A DNA stretch of 64,000 nt from Pseudo-nitzschia pungens (taxonomy: Eukaryota; Bacillariophyta; Bacillariophyceae; Bacillariales; Bacillariaceae), in the NCBI GenBank assembly GCA_037355855.1, contig CM074759.1:1116001-1180000 (forward strand). The letters run 5' to 3'. Each line of letters opens with the position of its first letter. Positions within the stretch are counted from its first letter, which is position 1. The notes under the pieces were generated by a model. That model worked only from the letters and a program-made list of their open reading frames with translations, had not been told where the DNA came from and did not search any database. Below, in pieces: positions 32,915 to 43,440 of this stretch. Made by a program: the position numbers and the translations under genes.

Positions 32915-33646
32915 TTAAATTCCTCGTGACGATCCCTGTCGTCGTCCAGGCTTTCGTCCGAGTTGAAATTGTTCTTGGAAACTCAAACCATCATCCAATT
33001 GACTCGCGGTATCTTCCCCAGGTTTCGTCAGCTCTTCTACTAGCTCTTCGGCCTCACCAATGGCCTTGAGAACTTCTCTCTTGTTGCTTTCACAAAGCAT
33101 TCCACCGATGAACATTTCGAACAAAATCAAAAGCGACTTGTGCAGCGAAAAGACGAGATCCAGCTCGCACACTAATAATCGAAATGTGTTCGTTCACGAA
33201 GAATCCAAAATGTTGAAAATTGCGATTTGTTAGATTCCGACCAATTTGGAAGATTAACTTACACGGGTTGAAAGCCATTCCATAACTTCTCCGCATTACG
33301 TACCCGAATTGAAATACCCGTCTAGAGCTTCTACGAACAAATGGATTTGTTCCAAAACAATAAGTTCATTCATCCCAACCGGAACTCCGACAATGAAGTA
33401 CAAACTTGCGTAACGTCGGTACACGAATTTGTATGGACCTTTCTCGATAATGTTGCACATTTTCGGCGCCCGGGGGAGAATGTCGGCAGCAATATCTCTC
33501 AAGATGCGTCGTTTTTCCGATTCGGTATAGGATTGGAAAAACTCAGAGAGACGAATCTTCCCTTGACGACTCATGAGAACAATGAAGTTCCACCCGACCT
33601 GGGCGTGGGCTGCGTTCATTCCTTCGGGACTACCAACTGCATCCAT
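32915..33646 (-). CDS. Adaptor protein complex sigma subunit (AP-1 sigma most likely)
   Basis: This is the small chain of a clathrin adaptor, which sorts cargo at the trans-Golgi network or endosome. Exons 33646-33304 and 33171-32915 join over a 132-nt intron (GTACGT...TTAG) to restore YFNSVCELDLVFSLHKS. Family motifs are FIVLMSRQGKIRLSEFF, RAPKMCNIIE, VYRRYASLYFIVGV, HLFVEALDGYF and EMFIGGMLCESNK. RAPK.CN..E resembles AP-1 sigma, but the second half also resembles AP-2. The family usually begins right at the FIVLMSRQG strand with M-I; here the ATG adds about 20 residues, so a small upstream exon or a later ATG (MNAAHAQ) may be the real start. The C-terminal 35 residues after LVEELTK are unique. 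Confidence 0.88.
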
Positions 33647-34408
33647 CTTGAAAGTAGAATTGTCGTTGTATTCGTCTTTTTATGTCGTCGTGGGGCGTTG
33701 GCTATTTCTTCGTCAAATTATCTTCGAAGAATATCGAACTTCTTACTATTGTTGCAAATAACGTATTCAGATTCTGATCTACAACGTGAGACAAAGCGAT
33801 GAACGGCGTTCCTCAGAGTTGATAATCAAGAATGACGAGCACTGAAACAAAGTAACCTTATTGTAGCACCGAGCGTCAACAACAAACGACAACAAGAGCT
33901 ATGCCAAGTCCTTCGGTGAATGCCGTTATCCGTCGAGAAAGTCGCATTAGATTGGGATTGCGTTTATGACTCAAATGACTCAGTCGACTAAACTGGATAC
34001 AGAACGACTCAATTGACTAAAAAGTACTCCGTGATACGAAGAACCTGGTAACCTTAACCTTACGTGCACTTCGTCCTACTTTTAAAATTCGTCCGATTGG
34101 AGGAAGAGGTTTTGATCCTGTTATTACGAAGTAACCTTACTCCGTATTTCGCTTCACGAGCGGTACCGGTAATTACCGATAAGATTACGTAATTATCGTA
34201 GTGGTTCTCAGGGCAACGTGAAATACGAGAAGGACCAGTCATGGCAGGCATCAAGAAAGGTCAACCGATAATGGTACGCCTCGTACAAAACAATTGATGA
34301 ACAACCCCTCTGATTGTTCAATTGTGCAAACGACAACTTCTTAGTATCCGACAAAGAACGATTCGGAAGAATAACGAGATATAACAACATCCCGAGAAGT
34401 AGTTAGCA
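33647..34408. other. Divergent intergenic region
   Basis: Upstream region of the sigma-subunit gene (-) and of the small membrane protein gene (+). Copies of the dispersed motif lie here: GGTAACCTTAACCTTACGTG at 34046-34065 and TACGAAGTAACCTTAC at 34125-34140, close to ACCGGTAATTACCGATAA. No gene is seen. Confidence 0.55.
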
Positions 34409-34930
34409 ATGGAGAATTTGTCGGGCTTCCTAATTCCTATCGGAACGATCTTCTTGATAGTCCTCGTTCAGATTTCTTTTTGGTTTCCAACTGACACCAA
34501 ACAGCAGAAGTTCGACGAACAAGCTACTGATGATGGGGAATCAACTGTTGCCGCCGAACCTCCTTTGATCTCATCCAGTGAAGACTTACCGAGTCTGAAG
34601 GACGTGACTCAGGACGAAAGTAGAAGTCGTATCCGGAATGTTGTGCGAATCACTCCGCAAACAATTGTTCCCGACAATCTCCAATGCATATTCATAACCG
34701 ACGACAAGAACGGCAATGGATCCTTTTCAAACAGCAAATCCTCCAAAAACAACGATGTATCTGAGGCTGATGGCGTCGACTCCAACAAAACAATCGCAGA
34801 CAAAAAGGCAGCCGTTTGGAAGTGTACCTGCGAACTCGGCTTTTTGTCATCGGGAGTCTTCAAGACATTTGGAAGTGCCGAAGCGATAATGCGATTGGGC
34901 GTGGGTCAGTGCTATCACAAACAATCCTGA
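34409..34930 (+). CDS. Hypothetical protein with one N-terminal membrane segment
   Basis: 173 residues in one exon with an ATG start. Residues 6-27 (GFLIPIGTIFLIVLVQISFWF) form a TM segment or uncleaved signal anchor. The middle is acidic and Ser/Asn-rich (probably disordered). The C-terminal 40 residues look ordered, with WKCTCELGFLSSGVFKTFGS and a third Cys in GVGQCYHK. No known family is recognised. Codon use looks like its neighbours and the single long frame supports it being real. Confidence 0.55.
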   Translation: MENLSGFLIPIGTIFLIVLVQISFWFPTDTKQQKFDEQATDDGESTVAAEPPLISSSEDLPSLKDVTQDESRSRIRNVVRITPQTIVPDNLQCIFITDDKNGNGSFSNSKSSKNNDVSEADGVDSNKTIADKKAAVWKCTCELGFLSSGVFKTFGSAEAIMRLGVGQCYHKQS

Positions 34931-35917
34931 TGAGTGCTGTTGAAATTTACAGTGGAAAGAAATAAGCTGAACTGCGCAAGGAGAGGCAGAAAGACTACCG
35001 CGCCTGGGATGAACATGCTCCATCCAAGAGTACCGATGCAGAGAAGAGCCTTTCAAACCGGTGGCACCAGTGCCCCGTCACTTCGGCAGCAGGAATCCGG
35101 TGATTGGACTACAAGCAACAGTCCAAATGGAAATCGAGGAATGCGAAGCAGGTTTTAGCGATCGGAAGGAACATCGATCGACCCCAGACCAGTTTCCTCT
35201 TTCATCGAACAAAACCACTCTTTAGCACGAACTTCGGCCGATTGCTTGCTCGTCAATTGAGCGAATAGATTCCCTTCCGTTCCACCGCATCCTGAGGACC
35301 AGTGATAGCCATTGTATTTTTTTTTGATAGCACGGGCCCCAGTAGATAGCATCCCCCCTGACTTGTGAAGCACAGCACGTGTAAGAATCCTACGCCGTCA
35401 GTAAAGGCCGTGCAATTAGTCAGGCAGAAATCAATCATTCATGAATCCTAGCCGACTGTTGCGAACTTCATGGTAATGATCGTGTTCAATGCCTTTTCAT
35501 GTTGTATGCTAATACTAGGTTTCATACCTCTACCTAACCTTACTTCTATTGTTTACAGTTGAGAGTGCTCAGGCGTTTTCTCTTTTCAAAGGTTCAGATA
35601 GTGAACATACGATTAGTAGATACTTCGTATTCATCATAGATATAGAACATAAGTCGCAAATTTGTTGTCATTTTTTAAAAATTAAAGCCTGCCGGTCTGC
35701 TGGCGTGCGAAATCTTGTGAATCGCGCCCTGTCCAGATGCGTTGGATGCCTCTTGACGACCGGCTTTTTCTCCATGCTTTTCGAGAGCTTTTTGGTTGGA
35801 GTTCCGGTGCCGATGTCCACCATGGCTATCATCCCATAGTTCTCTTGTCGCGAGAGTAACCTTATCGATCCAAAGCAAGTGTGCCTTGAACTCCTTTTTT
35901 TCTTTTAACTTTTAACC
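34931..35917. other. Intergenic upstream of alpha-tubulin
   Basis: It contains the alpha-tubulin promoter and 5' leader (pyrimidine-rich stretch TCCTTTTTTTCTTTTAACTT at 35892-35911). Open frames at 34934-35438 have no recognisable content. A 51-codon frame on the minus strand is listed separately. Confidence 0.5.
35668..35823 (-). CDS. Possible 51-residue basic protein
   Basis: The ATG sits in a favourable context (GCCATGG) and the frame runs 51 codons to TGA. The product is strongly basic (PTKKLSKSMEKKPVVKR and DRARFTRFRTPADRQ) with no hydrophobic segment. It starts only 95 bp from the alpha-tubulin ATG on the other strand, so it may instead be promoter DNA with a chance frame. No family is recognised. 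Confidence 0.22.
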   Translation of the reverse strand: MVDIGTGTPTKKLSKSMEKKPVVKRHPTHLDRARFTRFRTPADRQALIFKK

Positions 35918-37453
35918 ATGCGTGGTAAGTAGTTCGTGACCGCTTGTTGTGGGTGAGCGAACGATGCGGGAAGATCTTTTGCCCGTCGAAAGATGACTCC
36001 CCTTTTACGTTCCGTTTCGTCTTCGCGATGGTCTGTTCTCAGTTCTCACCGAATCGCTTCGACCTCTACCCTGCGGTCATCCCTTACTCTAGAATGTATC
36101 TCGATCCATCTCGGTCAGGCCGGTATCCAAACCGGTAACAACTGCTGGGAACTCTACTGCTTGGAGCACGGAATCAGCCCCGATGGTGAAATGGCCGCGG
36201 AAGACCCCCACGGCAAACACTGCGCCGATGACTCGTTCAACACCTTCTTCAGTGAGACCTCTTCCGGAAAGCACGTCCCTCGCGCCGTCTTTGTGGATTT
36301 GGAACCCACCGTTTGTGACGAAGTCCGAACCGGTAAATACTCCAAGCTTTACCACCCCGAACAGATCATCTCTGGAAAGGAGGATGCTGCCAACAACTAC
36401 GCTCGTGGTCACTACACCGCCGGAAAGGAACAGGTCGACCAAGTCTTGGACCGCATCCGAAAGCTCGCCGATACCTGTACCGGACTCCAAGGTTTCCTCG
36501 TCTTCCACGCCACCGGAGGAGGTACCGGATCCGGTCTCGGTTCTCTCTTGTTGGAACGCTTGTCTGTCGATTACGGTCGCAAGTCCAAGTTGTCCTTTGC
36601 CGTCTCCCCCAGTCCCCAAATTTCCACTGCCGTGGTCGAGCCGTACAACTCCGTTCTCTCCACCCACGCTCTTTTGGAACACACCGATTGTACTTTCTGC
36701 CTTGACAACGAAGCTCTCTACGATGTTTGCAACCGTCAACTCAACATCTCGAAGCCTACCTACACCAACTTGAACCGTTTGATCGCCCAGGTCATTAGTT
36801 CCCTCACGGCCTCCCTCCGATTCGATGGTGCCTTGAACGTTGATGTCACCGAGTTCCAGACCAACTTGGTGCCTTATCCTCGTATCCACTTCATGTTGAC
36901 CTCTTACGCTCCTGTCATTAGCGCCGAGAAGGCCTTCCACGAGTCCCTCACGGTTGCCGAAATCACTAGCACTGTCTTTGAGCCCACCAACATGATGACC
37001 AAGTGTGACCCGCGTCACGGAAAGTACATGGCGTGCTGCCTCATGTACCGTGGAGATGTCGTCCCCAAGGACGTCAACGCCGCCGTTGCCACCATCAAGA
37101 CCAAGCGCACCATCCAGTTTGTCGACTGGTGCCCCACCGGATTCAAGTGCGGTATCAACTACGAACCTCCCAAGAATGTTCCCGGAGGTGACTTGGCCGA
37201 AGTCAAGCGTGCCGTTTGTATGGTTGCCAACACCACCGCCATTGCCGAGGCCCTCTCCCGCATCGACCACAAGTTCGATCTCATGTACGCCAAGCGTGCC
37301 TTCGTCCACTGGTACGTCGGAGAAGGTATGGAAGAAGGAGAGTTCTCCGAAGCCCGTGAGGATCTTGCCGCCCTCGAGAAGGATTACGAAGAGGTCGGTG
37401 CCGATTCCGCTGTCAATGAAGACGAAGGTGCCATTGACTACGACGAATACTAG
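35918..37453 (+). CDS. TUBA: Alpha-tubulin
   Basis: This is the GTP-binding, non-exchanging subunit of microtubules. Exon 1 is only 7 nt (35918-35924, ATG CGT G) before a GTAAGT donor; exon 2 starts at 36093 after CTCTAG and completes the conserved MRE...[11 protein letters not shown] start, for 455 residues. The GTP-binding motif GGGTGSGLG, the [10 protein letters not shown] loop and the [16 protein letters not shown] segment are intact, and the catalytic E254 region reads [16 protein letters not shown]. The tail ends DYDEY, so the detyrosinatable Tyr is kept. In the loop after PDGEM the usual SDKT with acetylatable Lys40 is replaced by [10 protein letters not shown] with two extra residues; position 40 is Asp. 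Codon use is strongly biased (C-ending), as in highly expressed genes. Confidence 0.97.
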
Positions 37454-37786
37454 GCGTGCCACTTTTCGTTGTGTGGTCCGACTATTTCACGGCCTGAGTT
37501 TTTACGTCTTGCTTTGTAGTTTTTATTTCTCTCGGATATTCCAGTAGATTCAAAAATGTAACGACGTAGTATCAACTCTCACCACTATCAAAGATCACTC
37601 CTTTACTCGAAGTGTGTTGCTATGTACTATGAACTGAAATTCTGCTCACTGACGGTTTATTTGGACGACACCAATTACACGTACTCTACTAGTATTCATA
37701 GCGACTGTTACGAATTTGAGTTGACGGGATGAAGCCATCGAGTTTCAATGTAGGATTGCATCCATCCATCCATCCACCGCAGTTTA
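37454..37786. other. Intergenic, convergent 3' ends
   Basis: 3' flanks of alpha-tubulin (+) and the kinase-epimerase fusion (-). It has a CATCCATCCATCCATCC run at 37759-37775. No gene is seen. Confidence 0.65.
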
Positions 37787-40595
37787 CTATGCCGCGAAGG
37801 AAGCCTGGATTTCGGCAATTCCTTCGTTCAGGTTCGGTCGGTTGAACAAGAAAGTACCAGCGACCAGTATGTCGGCATCGGCTGTTTGCTTTGCGGTGTC
37901 CCGGTTGATCCCACCATCGACCATTATTTCAAACGAGCAGGAGTCGTTCGCTTCCACGCAACTTTCCCGAAACCGCCGGAGACGTTCGATCTTGTCCACG
38001 GCGCTGTCTTGGAATCGTTGCCCACCAAAGCCGGGCTGGGACAGTTTTTTGTTTTGCGGGTGAACATCACCGCAACGAAGGAAGGAAGGAAGCCAATCAT
38101 TTTTGTGGTGCGACGATGATTCATTCGATCGATGTACGGATGCGAATCACACGTTAGAATAATGCAATCTCGAAACGACGAGAGACGAGTCGAAAACACA
38201 CGCGTTTTGGTCACTGGGTTCCAAGCGAGCTCACCTCCACCGCGAGGACATCTACGACGGAAATCAACCCCGATTCCAAGAGGGGATATATGTCCTCCAC
38301 TTTCGTCGAAGGATTAATGGACACTCCACAATTCATTCCCGAATCGACCACCTTGCTGGCAATGTCCAGGGCGGCCTCTATGCCTTCCATGGACTCCCAC
38401 ATAAAGATGAACGTGCTTCCACCGGCTTCTTTCATGGCCGAGATGTATCTCGCGGGACGATCCACACACATGTGGAGATCCAGTATGGTGTCATCGCTGG
38501 AAGACCGTCTCATCGCTTGCACCATCCGTGGCCCGAAGGTCAGCGCGTGCGGCGAGTCGATGTAGACTCCGTCGAAAATATCCACGTGAAGCCTGTTCGC
38601 ACCCGCATCCAAACAGCGCCGTATCTCGCCTCGAATGTTCGCCCAGTCCGAGGCAAGCAGCGAGGGAGAGATTATCGGAAAGTTGACCCCATTCTTGGTC
38701 CTGCACGTCTCGTTGTCTTCGACACCGATCTCTTCATCGTTGTTGGGGATAGAAAGGTGCCCTCCTCTGCTAAACGCAGCAATGGAATGGGCAACGGGCC
38801 TCGTCGCACTTCCTACTTTGCTGTAAATGCCATTGTATAGTTCGTCGTAGGTTTTGGACGTTGCTTCGGAAGGCACGACTCGCTTGGACTTTCGGACCAT
38901 GTGATCGATCGCATCGTCTACGGTCTCGTGCACACCCGCATTGACACTCGCCAGAATCGCGCATCCCAACAGCGGTGCATCGGCAAATTCGCACACCACC
39001 ACAGGCTTTCCCGTCACATCCGCGTGCATCCGAAGCCACAAGTCGCTGCGGGTGGCTCCTCCGGCAATCACGATCTCGTCGCAGCCGTGTCCGGCTTGTT
39101 CGATGCCCTCCAGGCACGCTCTCGTTCCAAAACACACGGCTTCCATCAGGGCACGCCATATGTGTGCGCGTGTGTGCGACAAGGTGAGACCGAGCAAGGC
39201 GCCCCGCTGGAGTGGATCGGTCACGGGAGTGCGGCTTCCCTGAAAGGTTTCGAGAGCAACGAGACCCTCGCAACCGGGTGGTATCCTGGCAGCGTCGTCG
39301 TCGAGTTCCTTGTATTCTCGCTCGCTCTCGCCGAGAATGTTCCGAGCCCATCGAATGATACTCCCGGTGGACGATTGGCCACCCTCGGCAAAACACGTTC
39401 CCGGGAGGGGGGCGCCTTTGTACGCTCCCCAGGTACCGGGAGCCGTGGAAGATGTGGACGAAACGACACAATGCAAATGAGAAGATCCGGTGATGAGACA
39501 CAACTGACCTGGCTTGGTGCACCCCAAACCCACCATTCCAACAAAGGCATCGGGGCCACCTTTTGAAACGCGCCACATTTATTGGGACGAAAACAGAGAC
39601 GTTCCAGGTTGAGTGAGGGATACAATGATCATCGAGTAGAACGACAATTGCCAACGATGCAAAAAATGGAAAAGAAGAACCGCACCTTGCGCAACGGGTG
39701 TCCCTTCCGGCAGATTCAAATGGTCGGCAGCTTCCTTGGTCAATACACCAACAGATCCTCCCATGGGGAGACATTTGAGGGGAAGTTTGTCGGCCAATTC
39801 TGGGATTCCCAGCTTTTCATACAAAGAAATCGGTCTGCCGGGATATTTCGTTTCGGCAGTCGACTCCTTCAGGCATTCCTCTCCGTCCCAGTGCCACCGA
39901 GTGGCGGCGTTGCAAGAACTCGCGCAAATTTCACCGGTCAGTTTGAAATTGATAAAGTCTTGGTATTCGCAAATCGTTGCCGCGTCTTGCCACACATCGG
40001 GCTCGTTTTGTCGAATCCAGAGTGCTTTTGGGGTCATCCATTCGGCGGATATCGGGCCCTCCCCCCCGCAATTGACCAAGAGTGCGGGGTCGCCTCTACA
40101 GTTTTCCATGATTTGTTCCGTCTGGGAGGCAGATCGTGCGTCCATCCACAGCAGACAATTTCGGAGGGGTTCGTTGTTCTTGTCCAGAGCGACGACGGAA
40201 CAACACGTAGTGTCGACGCATATGCAGCAAATGTCGTACCAATCGCCATTTTCATCCTCTGGCAAAGATTCGATCGCCGATCGAACCGACTTTCCCATGC
40301 ACTCGTACCAGTCGTTGGGATCTTGTTCGGCCCATCCGGGGTTTGGATGAAAGGTTTTGTACGGAGATGCGCACGACTTTCCCACAACTCGTCCGGTTTC
40401 GGCATCAAAACAGCAAGCCCGGATCGATTCCGTCCCTCCGTCCACACCGATCACGAGTTTTCGCGCTTTGGCGGATGGATGAGCCGAAAAGTCGGAAATC
40501 GCCACCGATGTTCCGGTGATTGCAAGGAACCATATCCAGGCCAAAACGATCGACCGCAAATTGTGTTGTAGTCGAATGAAGTAGATGACACCCAT
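37787..40595 (-). CDS. Fusion of FGGY-family pentulose kinase and ribulose-5-phosphate 3-epimerase
   Basis: Exons 40595-39686, 39559-38235 and 38035-37787 join in frame to 827 residues. The first about 525 residues form an FGGY sugar kinase: LVIGVDGGTESIRACCFDAE (phosphate loop), CVDTTCCSVVALD, LLWMDARSASQ, ISAEWMTPKALW, ICEYQDFINFKLTGE and, after intron 1, ITGSSHLH, ETFQGSRTPVTDP and VIAGGATRSDLW. A short linker leads to the epimerase: ISPSLLASDWANI, LHVDIFDG, ILDLHMCVD, VDVLAVEPGFGGQRF across intron 2, and IMVDGGINRDT. The four metal ligands of epimerases (His, Asp, His, Asp) are present. The kinase type suggests D-ribulose, so the product could carry D-ribulose to ribulose-5-P and on to xylulose-5-P; the substrate is inferred. 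A hydrophobic N-terminus (IVLAWIWFLAITGTSVA) suggests a signal peptide. TTG at 40607 was rejected as the start. Confidence 0.9.
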
Positions 40596-41257
40596 GTTAT
40601 TGTTCAAAATTCTCTAATGGGGTGATCGGGGCATACTATTCTAGAGAAGATATGAATGGGGCATGTTGTATCCCAAATCCCAATCACATCATCTCCTACC
40701 AGTTTGCATTTTGCATGTCAACGATCAACGATCGTCGATCGACAATCGGATCGTTTCCCGATGATTTGGATTTTCGGAATGAAGGAGCTTCCTTCAACAA
40801 GCGCCGAAAAAATAGAACAAATATTTTATCGGCAACTAGTTTACCGTATTCCCCTTCCGACGTCACTGAGTACACGACTGATCGCAGATCACAGTCATTC
40901 ATCAACGTCGCACGAACCCACCCACCCATCACCAGACACGCAATTGGCATTTTTGTGTCCTTCACACATCACCACTCGTGCCTCGTGCCCTATCAGTTTT
41001 CGTTGGGAGGACAGAGATTCACGAGTACAATTGTCGTCATTCCGTTCGGGAGCAGTAACAACACTTTTGTGGTAAGGTATCTTCCCAATTCCATACGGTT
41101 ATTTCACATATCGCAATCTCTGTTCACACTGATTCAGGGTTCTCATTTCCGATCGAAACTGGAGTCCACGACGCTCGAGACGTAAAGCCGCAAATCACCA
41201 AACATACGTCTACAACTCAACACACAACATCGAAAGACAACAATACAATACAATACA
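40596..41257. other. Divergent intergenic region
   Basis: 5' regions of the kinase-epimerase fusion (-) and the ATP-grasp gene (+). CGATCGTCGATCGACAATCG at 40729-40748 is a short inverted cluster. A CAATACAATACAATACAATG run precedes the ATP-grasp start codon. No gene is supported. Confidence 0.55.
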
Positions 41258-42757
41258 ATGGGCCAACCTTTTTCTCTCCTGTCGACGACGAATACATTTT
41301 ATTCTGGTTTGCTGTACTACCTGTGTGGCGGTGGACGTCACTCCCCATACAGACTGAACAATGAGTCTACCATTTCGAACTTGACGATCAAACCCACCGA
41401 TTCCAAAGAACTATCCCTGTTCAAACAACACGCGAGAATTCATCTGTATAGCTTGTCTTCGGTCTGGTTTCTTTACAACAAACCGCACTACCGAAAGGGC
41501 TCCTATCGCGACGATTTGGTCGACAACCTGCGCAATGTTGCCATTCCTGGTACCGGAATCCCTCTCTCTATCGTTGCCCGGAACAGATACCTTGGCCTTA
41601 TGTTCCTGATGACGGCATACCCCGCAGTGAGCTACGTCTCTGCGATCCACAAGTGGTTGAAATCCGGATTCAAGTCCAGCATCAGTGAAGAATACGCCAC
41701 GAGATTGCTCGCTCCGGACGATTGGTTCTCTTACTGGCGTTTGAATTGCAACGTCGTCGGCATGCATTCGCTTCTGAACGATGTTCCGCCGGGTTATCAA
41801 ATGGAAAACAAGTGGACCTTCCTCGACGAAGGTGAGAAACTCGGAGTTCCGGTGTCTCCCTTCTTGAAGACGTCGGGCATTGTTGTCAAGCACCGAAACG
41901 AAGAAGGCGGAATGGGAATCCATTTCTACAAAAATGCCACCGCCGGAGGAGACTGGATCATTCAGGAGACCATTTCGAACAGTGACTGGGTCAACACCAT
42001 GCTGCCCAAGAACGCTCCCCTCTCTACCTTCCGCGTGATTACACAAAGCAAGGCGTCCATAAATCTGGACAAGAAACCCGTGCCGGAAGATATCACCGCG
42101 TTGAGTTGCGTCTTCCGTGCGGGTCGCGAAGGTGCCGCTACCGATCACGATTCCATTCTGTTCGACGTCGATGTCAAAACCGGGTCGATCCGGGGGGGCA
42201 CGACCAATGCCCACTGGTACCGTTTGGGCCTCTTGGAGGCACTGCCCGGACGCTGCCCGTGGAGATCTTCCGACACGGAACGCCACCAAACGCACCCCGA
42301 TGGCGACATCCCGGTCTCTGGAAGCAGCGTACCCGATATCAAAGGAATGCTCACTCTGGTAGAAGAAAGTCACATGAAAATGTGTCCGGATGTTCCGCTT
42401 GCTGGTTGGGACGTTGTTTTCAGTGCAGACTCAAAGGTTCCGATTTGTTTGTTGGAGGTGAATCTGTCGTGCAATTTTTTCCGGGGTTCGTTCGACAAGA
42501 AGGTAAGTTTCACTGCAGCGTATTTGAAAGGTCATTCCGAAGAGTGAACATTACAACGATCGTTCCTTTGGATTTTTTGGATTTTTTAGCAACGAATCTG
42601 TCGCATACCGGTTGCTAATTCACGTGTGTTGTTTCGGTGTTTCTTATGGTCAAATTCTCAGGTCTATCTGGATTTCGTCGACGAGTCCTTTGCCAAAGTA
42701 CAAGATCTGCGGTTGGCGGCAGATGCATCAAAGAAAAAGTTCAAGGTACAAAAGTAG
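41258..42757 (+). CDS. ATP-grasp protein (sugar-transfer-associated ATP-grasp type)
   Basis: Exons 41258-42502 and 42662-42757 (159-nt intron, GTAAGT...TCTCAG) give 446 residues. The N-terminal 150 residues include two hydrophobic stretches (LGLMFLMTAYPAVSYVSAIH) and an LLAPDDWFSYWRLNC segment. The ATP-grasp fold follows: GVPVSPFLKTSGIVVKHRNE, IIQETISNSDWVNTMLP, LSTFRVITQSK, TALSCVFRAGREG, then WDVVFSADSKVPICLLEVN with the metal-binding Glu and Asn, and the splice leads to VYLDFVDES. This pattern fits the ATPgrasp_ST family, first noted next to bacterial sugar transferases; ligand and product are unknown. The ATG at 41258 is the first in-frame one. Confidence 0.72.
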
Positions 42758-42909
42758 AAACAGAGTATTATTTAACTTGGTATAATGATACTTTCACAAT
42801 GATAAGTCTATGTACAAAACGTGACAATGACCGGTAGATTCGAATTACAGCATCCCAAACTGTAATACTACACTGATCTGTGGATTAGTATGCTGTGCTT
42901 GAATTACAC

Positions 42910-43440
42910 CTACTCCTCCATGTAATCGTCTTCGTCAACATCATCCTCTTCCTCCTCAAGCATTTCTGCAAGTTTGGCTTGCAATGCTACAGAATCTTCC
43001 GCTACTTCAGGTAATTTTGCTTCAAGCTGTTGCAGAACATACTCACATTGATCATTGAGAGTCTCACAAGACTCTTGAAGTGCCTGGACTGCAGTTGTTG
43101 GTTCATGGGTTTGTACCCTGATGTGAACAATTGGTTCGGAAGGATGGGGAACGGAGTACCCAGCAAACTCGACCTTTGAGTTTTGTATCAATATCTGTTC
43201 GACAGAGAACAAAATGGGCAAGAATGAGATCGTCTGGAACATTCATTTACTGGGATTTTCTGGAGGCATAAGACACATTGATTTTCTTTCGGAGAGTGGA
43301 CGTACATGGCGCAGAGCATTTCCTAGCGTGTGGTCTTCGTTTCCAATTGCAAACGTTCTATTCGATTCGGGTCCCGTTCCTATCACAGAAAATTTCTTGG
43401 CATCGTCGACTCTCTTTAGTTTGACTTCGTTAACACTCAT
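42910..43440 (-). CDS. RPC19: RNA polymerase I/III subunit AC19 (RPC19, POLR1D)
   Basis: AC19 pairs with AC40 to form the alpha-like assembly platform of RNA polymerases I and III. Exons 43440-43306 and 43194-42910, split by a 111-nt intron (GTACGT...ACAG), give 139 residues. The splice completes the L-family signature: FAIGNEDHTLGNALRH, then ILIQNSKVEFAGYSVPHPSE and IVHIRVQTHE. The C-terminal helix (ALQESCETLNDQCEYVLQQL) is followed by an acidic tail (EEEEDDVDEDDYMEE) longer than in yeast. HPSE with VEFAGY distinguishes it from RPB11. Length fits the family. Confidence 0.93.

Noticed and set aside
36089..37462. 457-codon minus-strand frame opposite alpha-tubulin
   Set aside because: It is the antisense of a strongly codon-biased gene; such shadows are common there and it has no domain.
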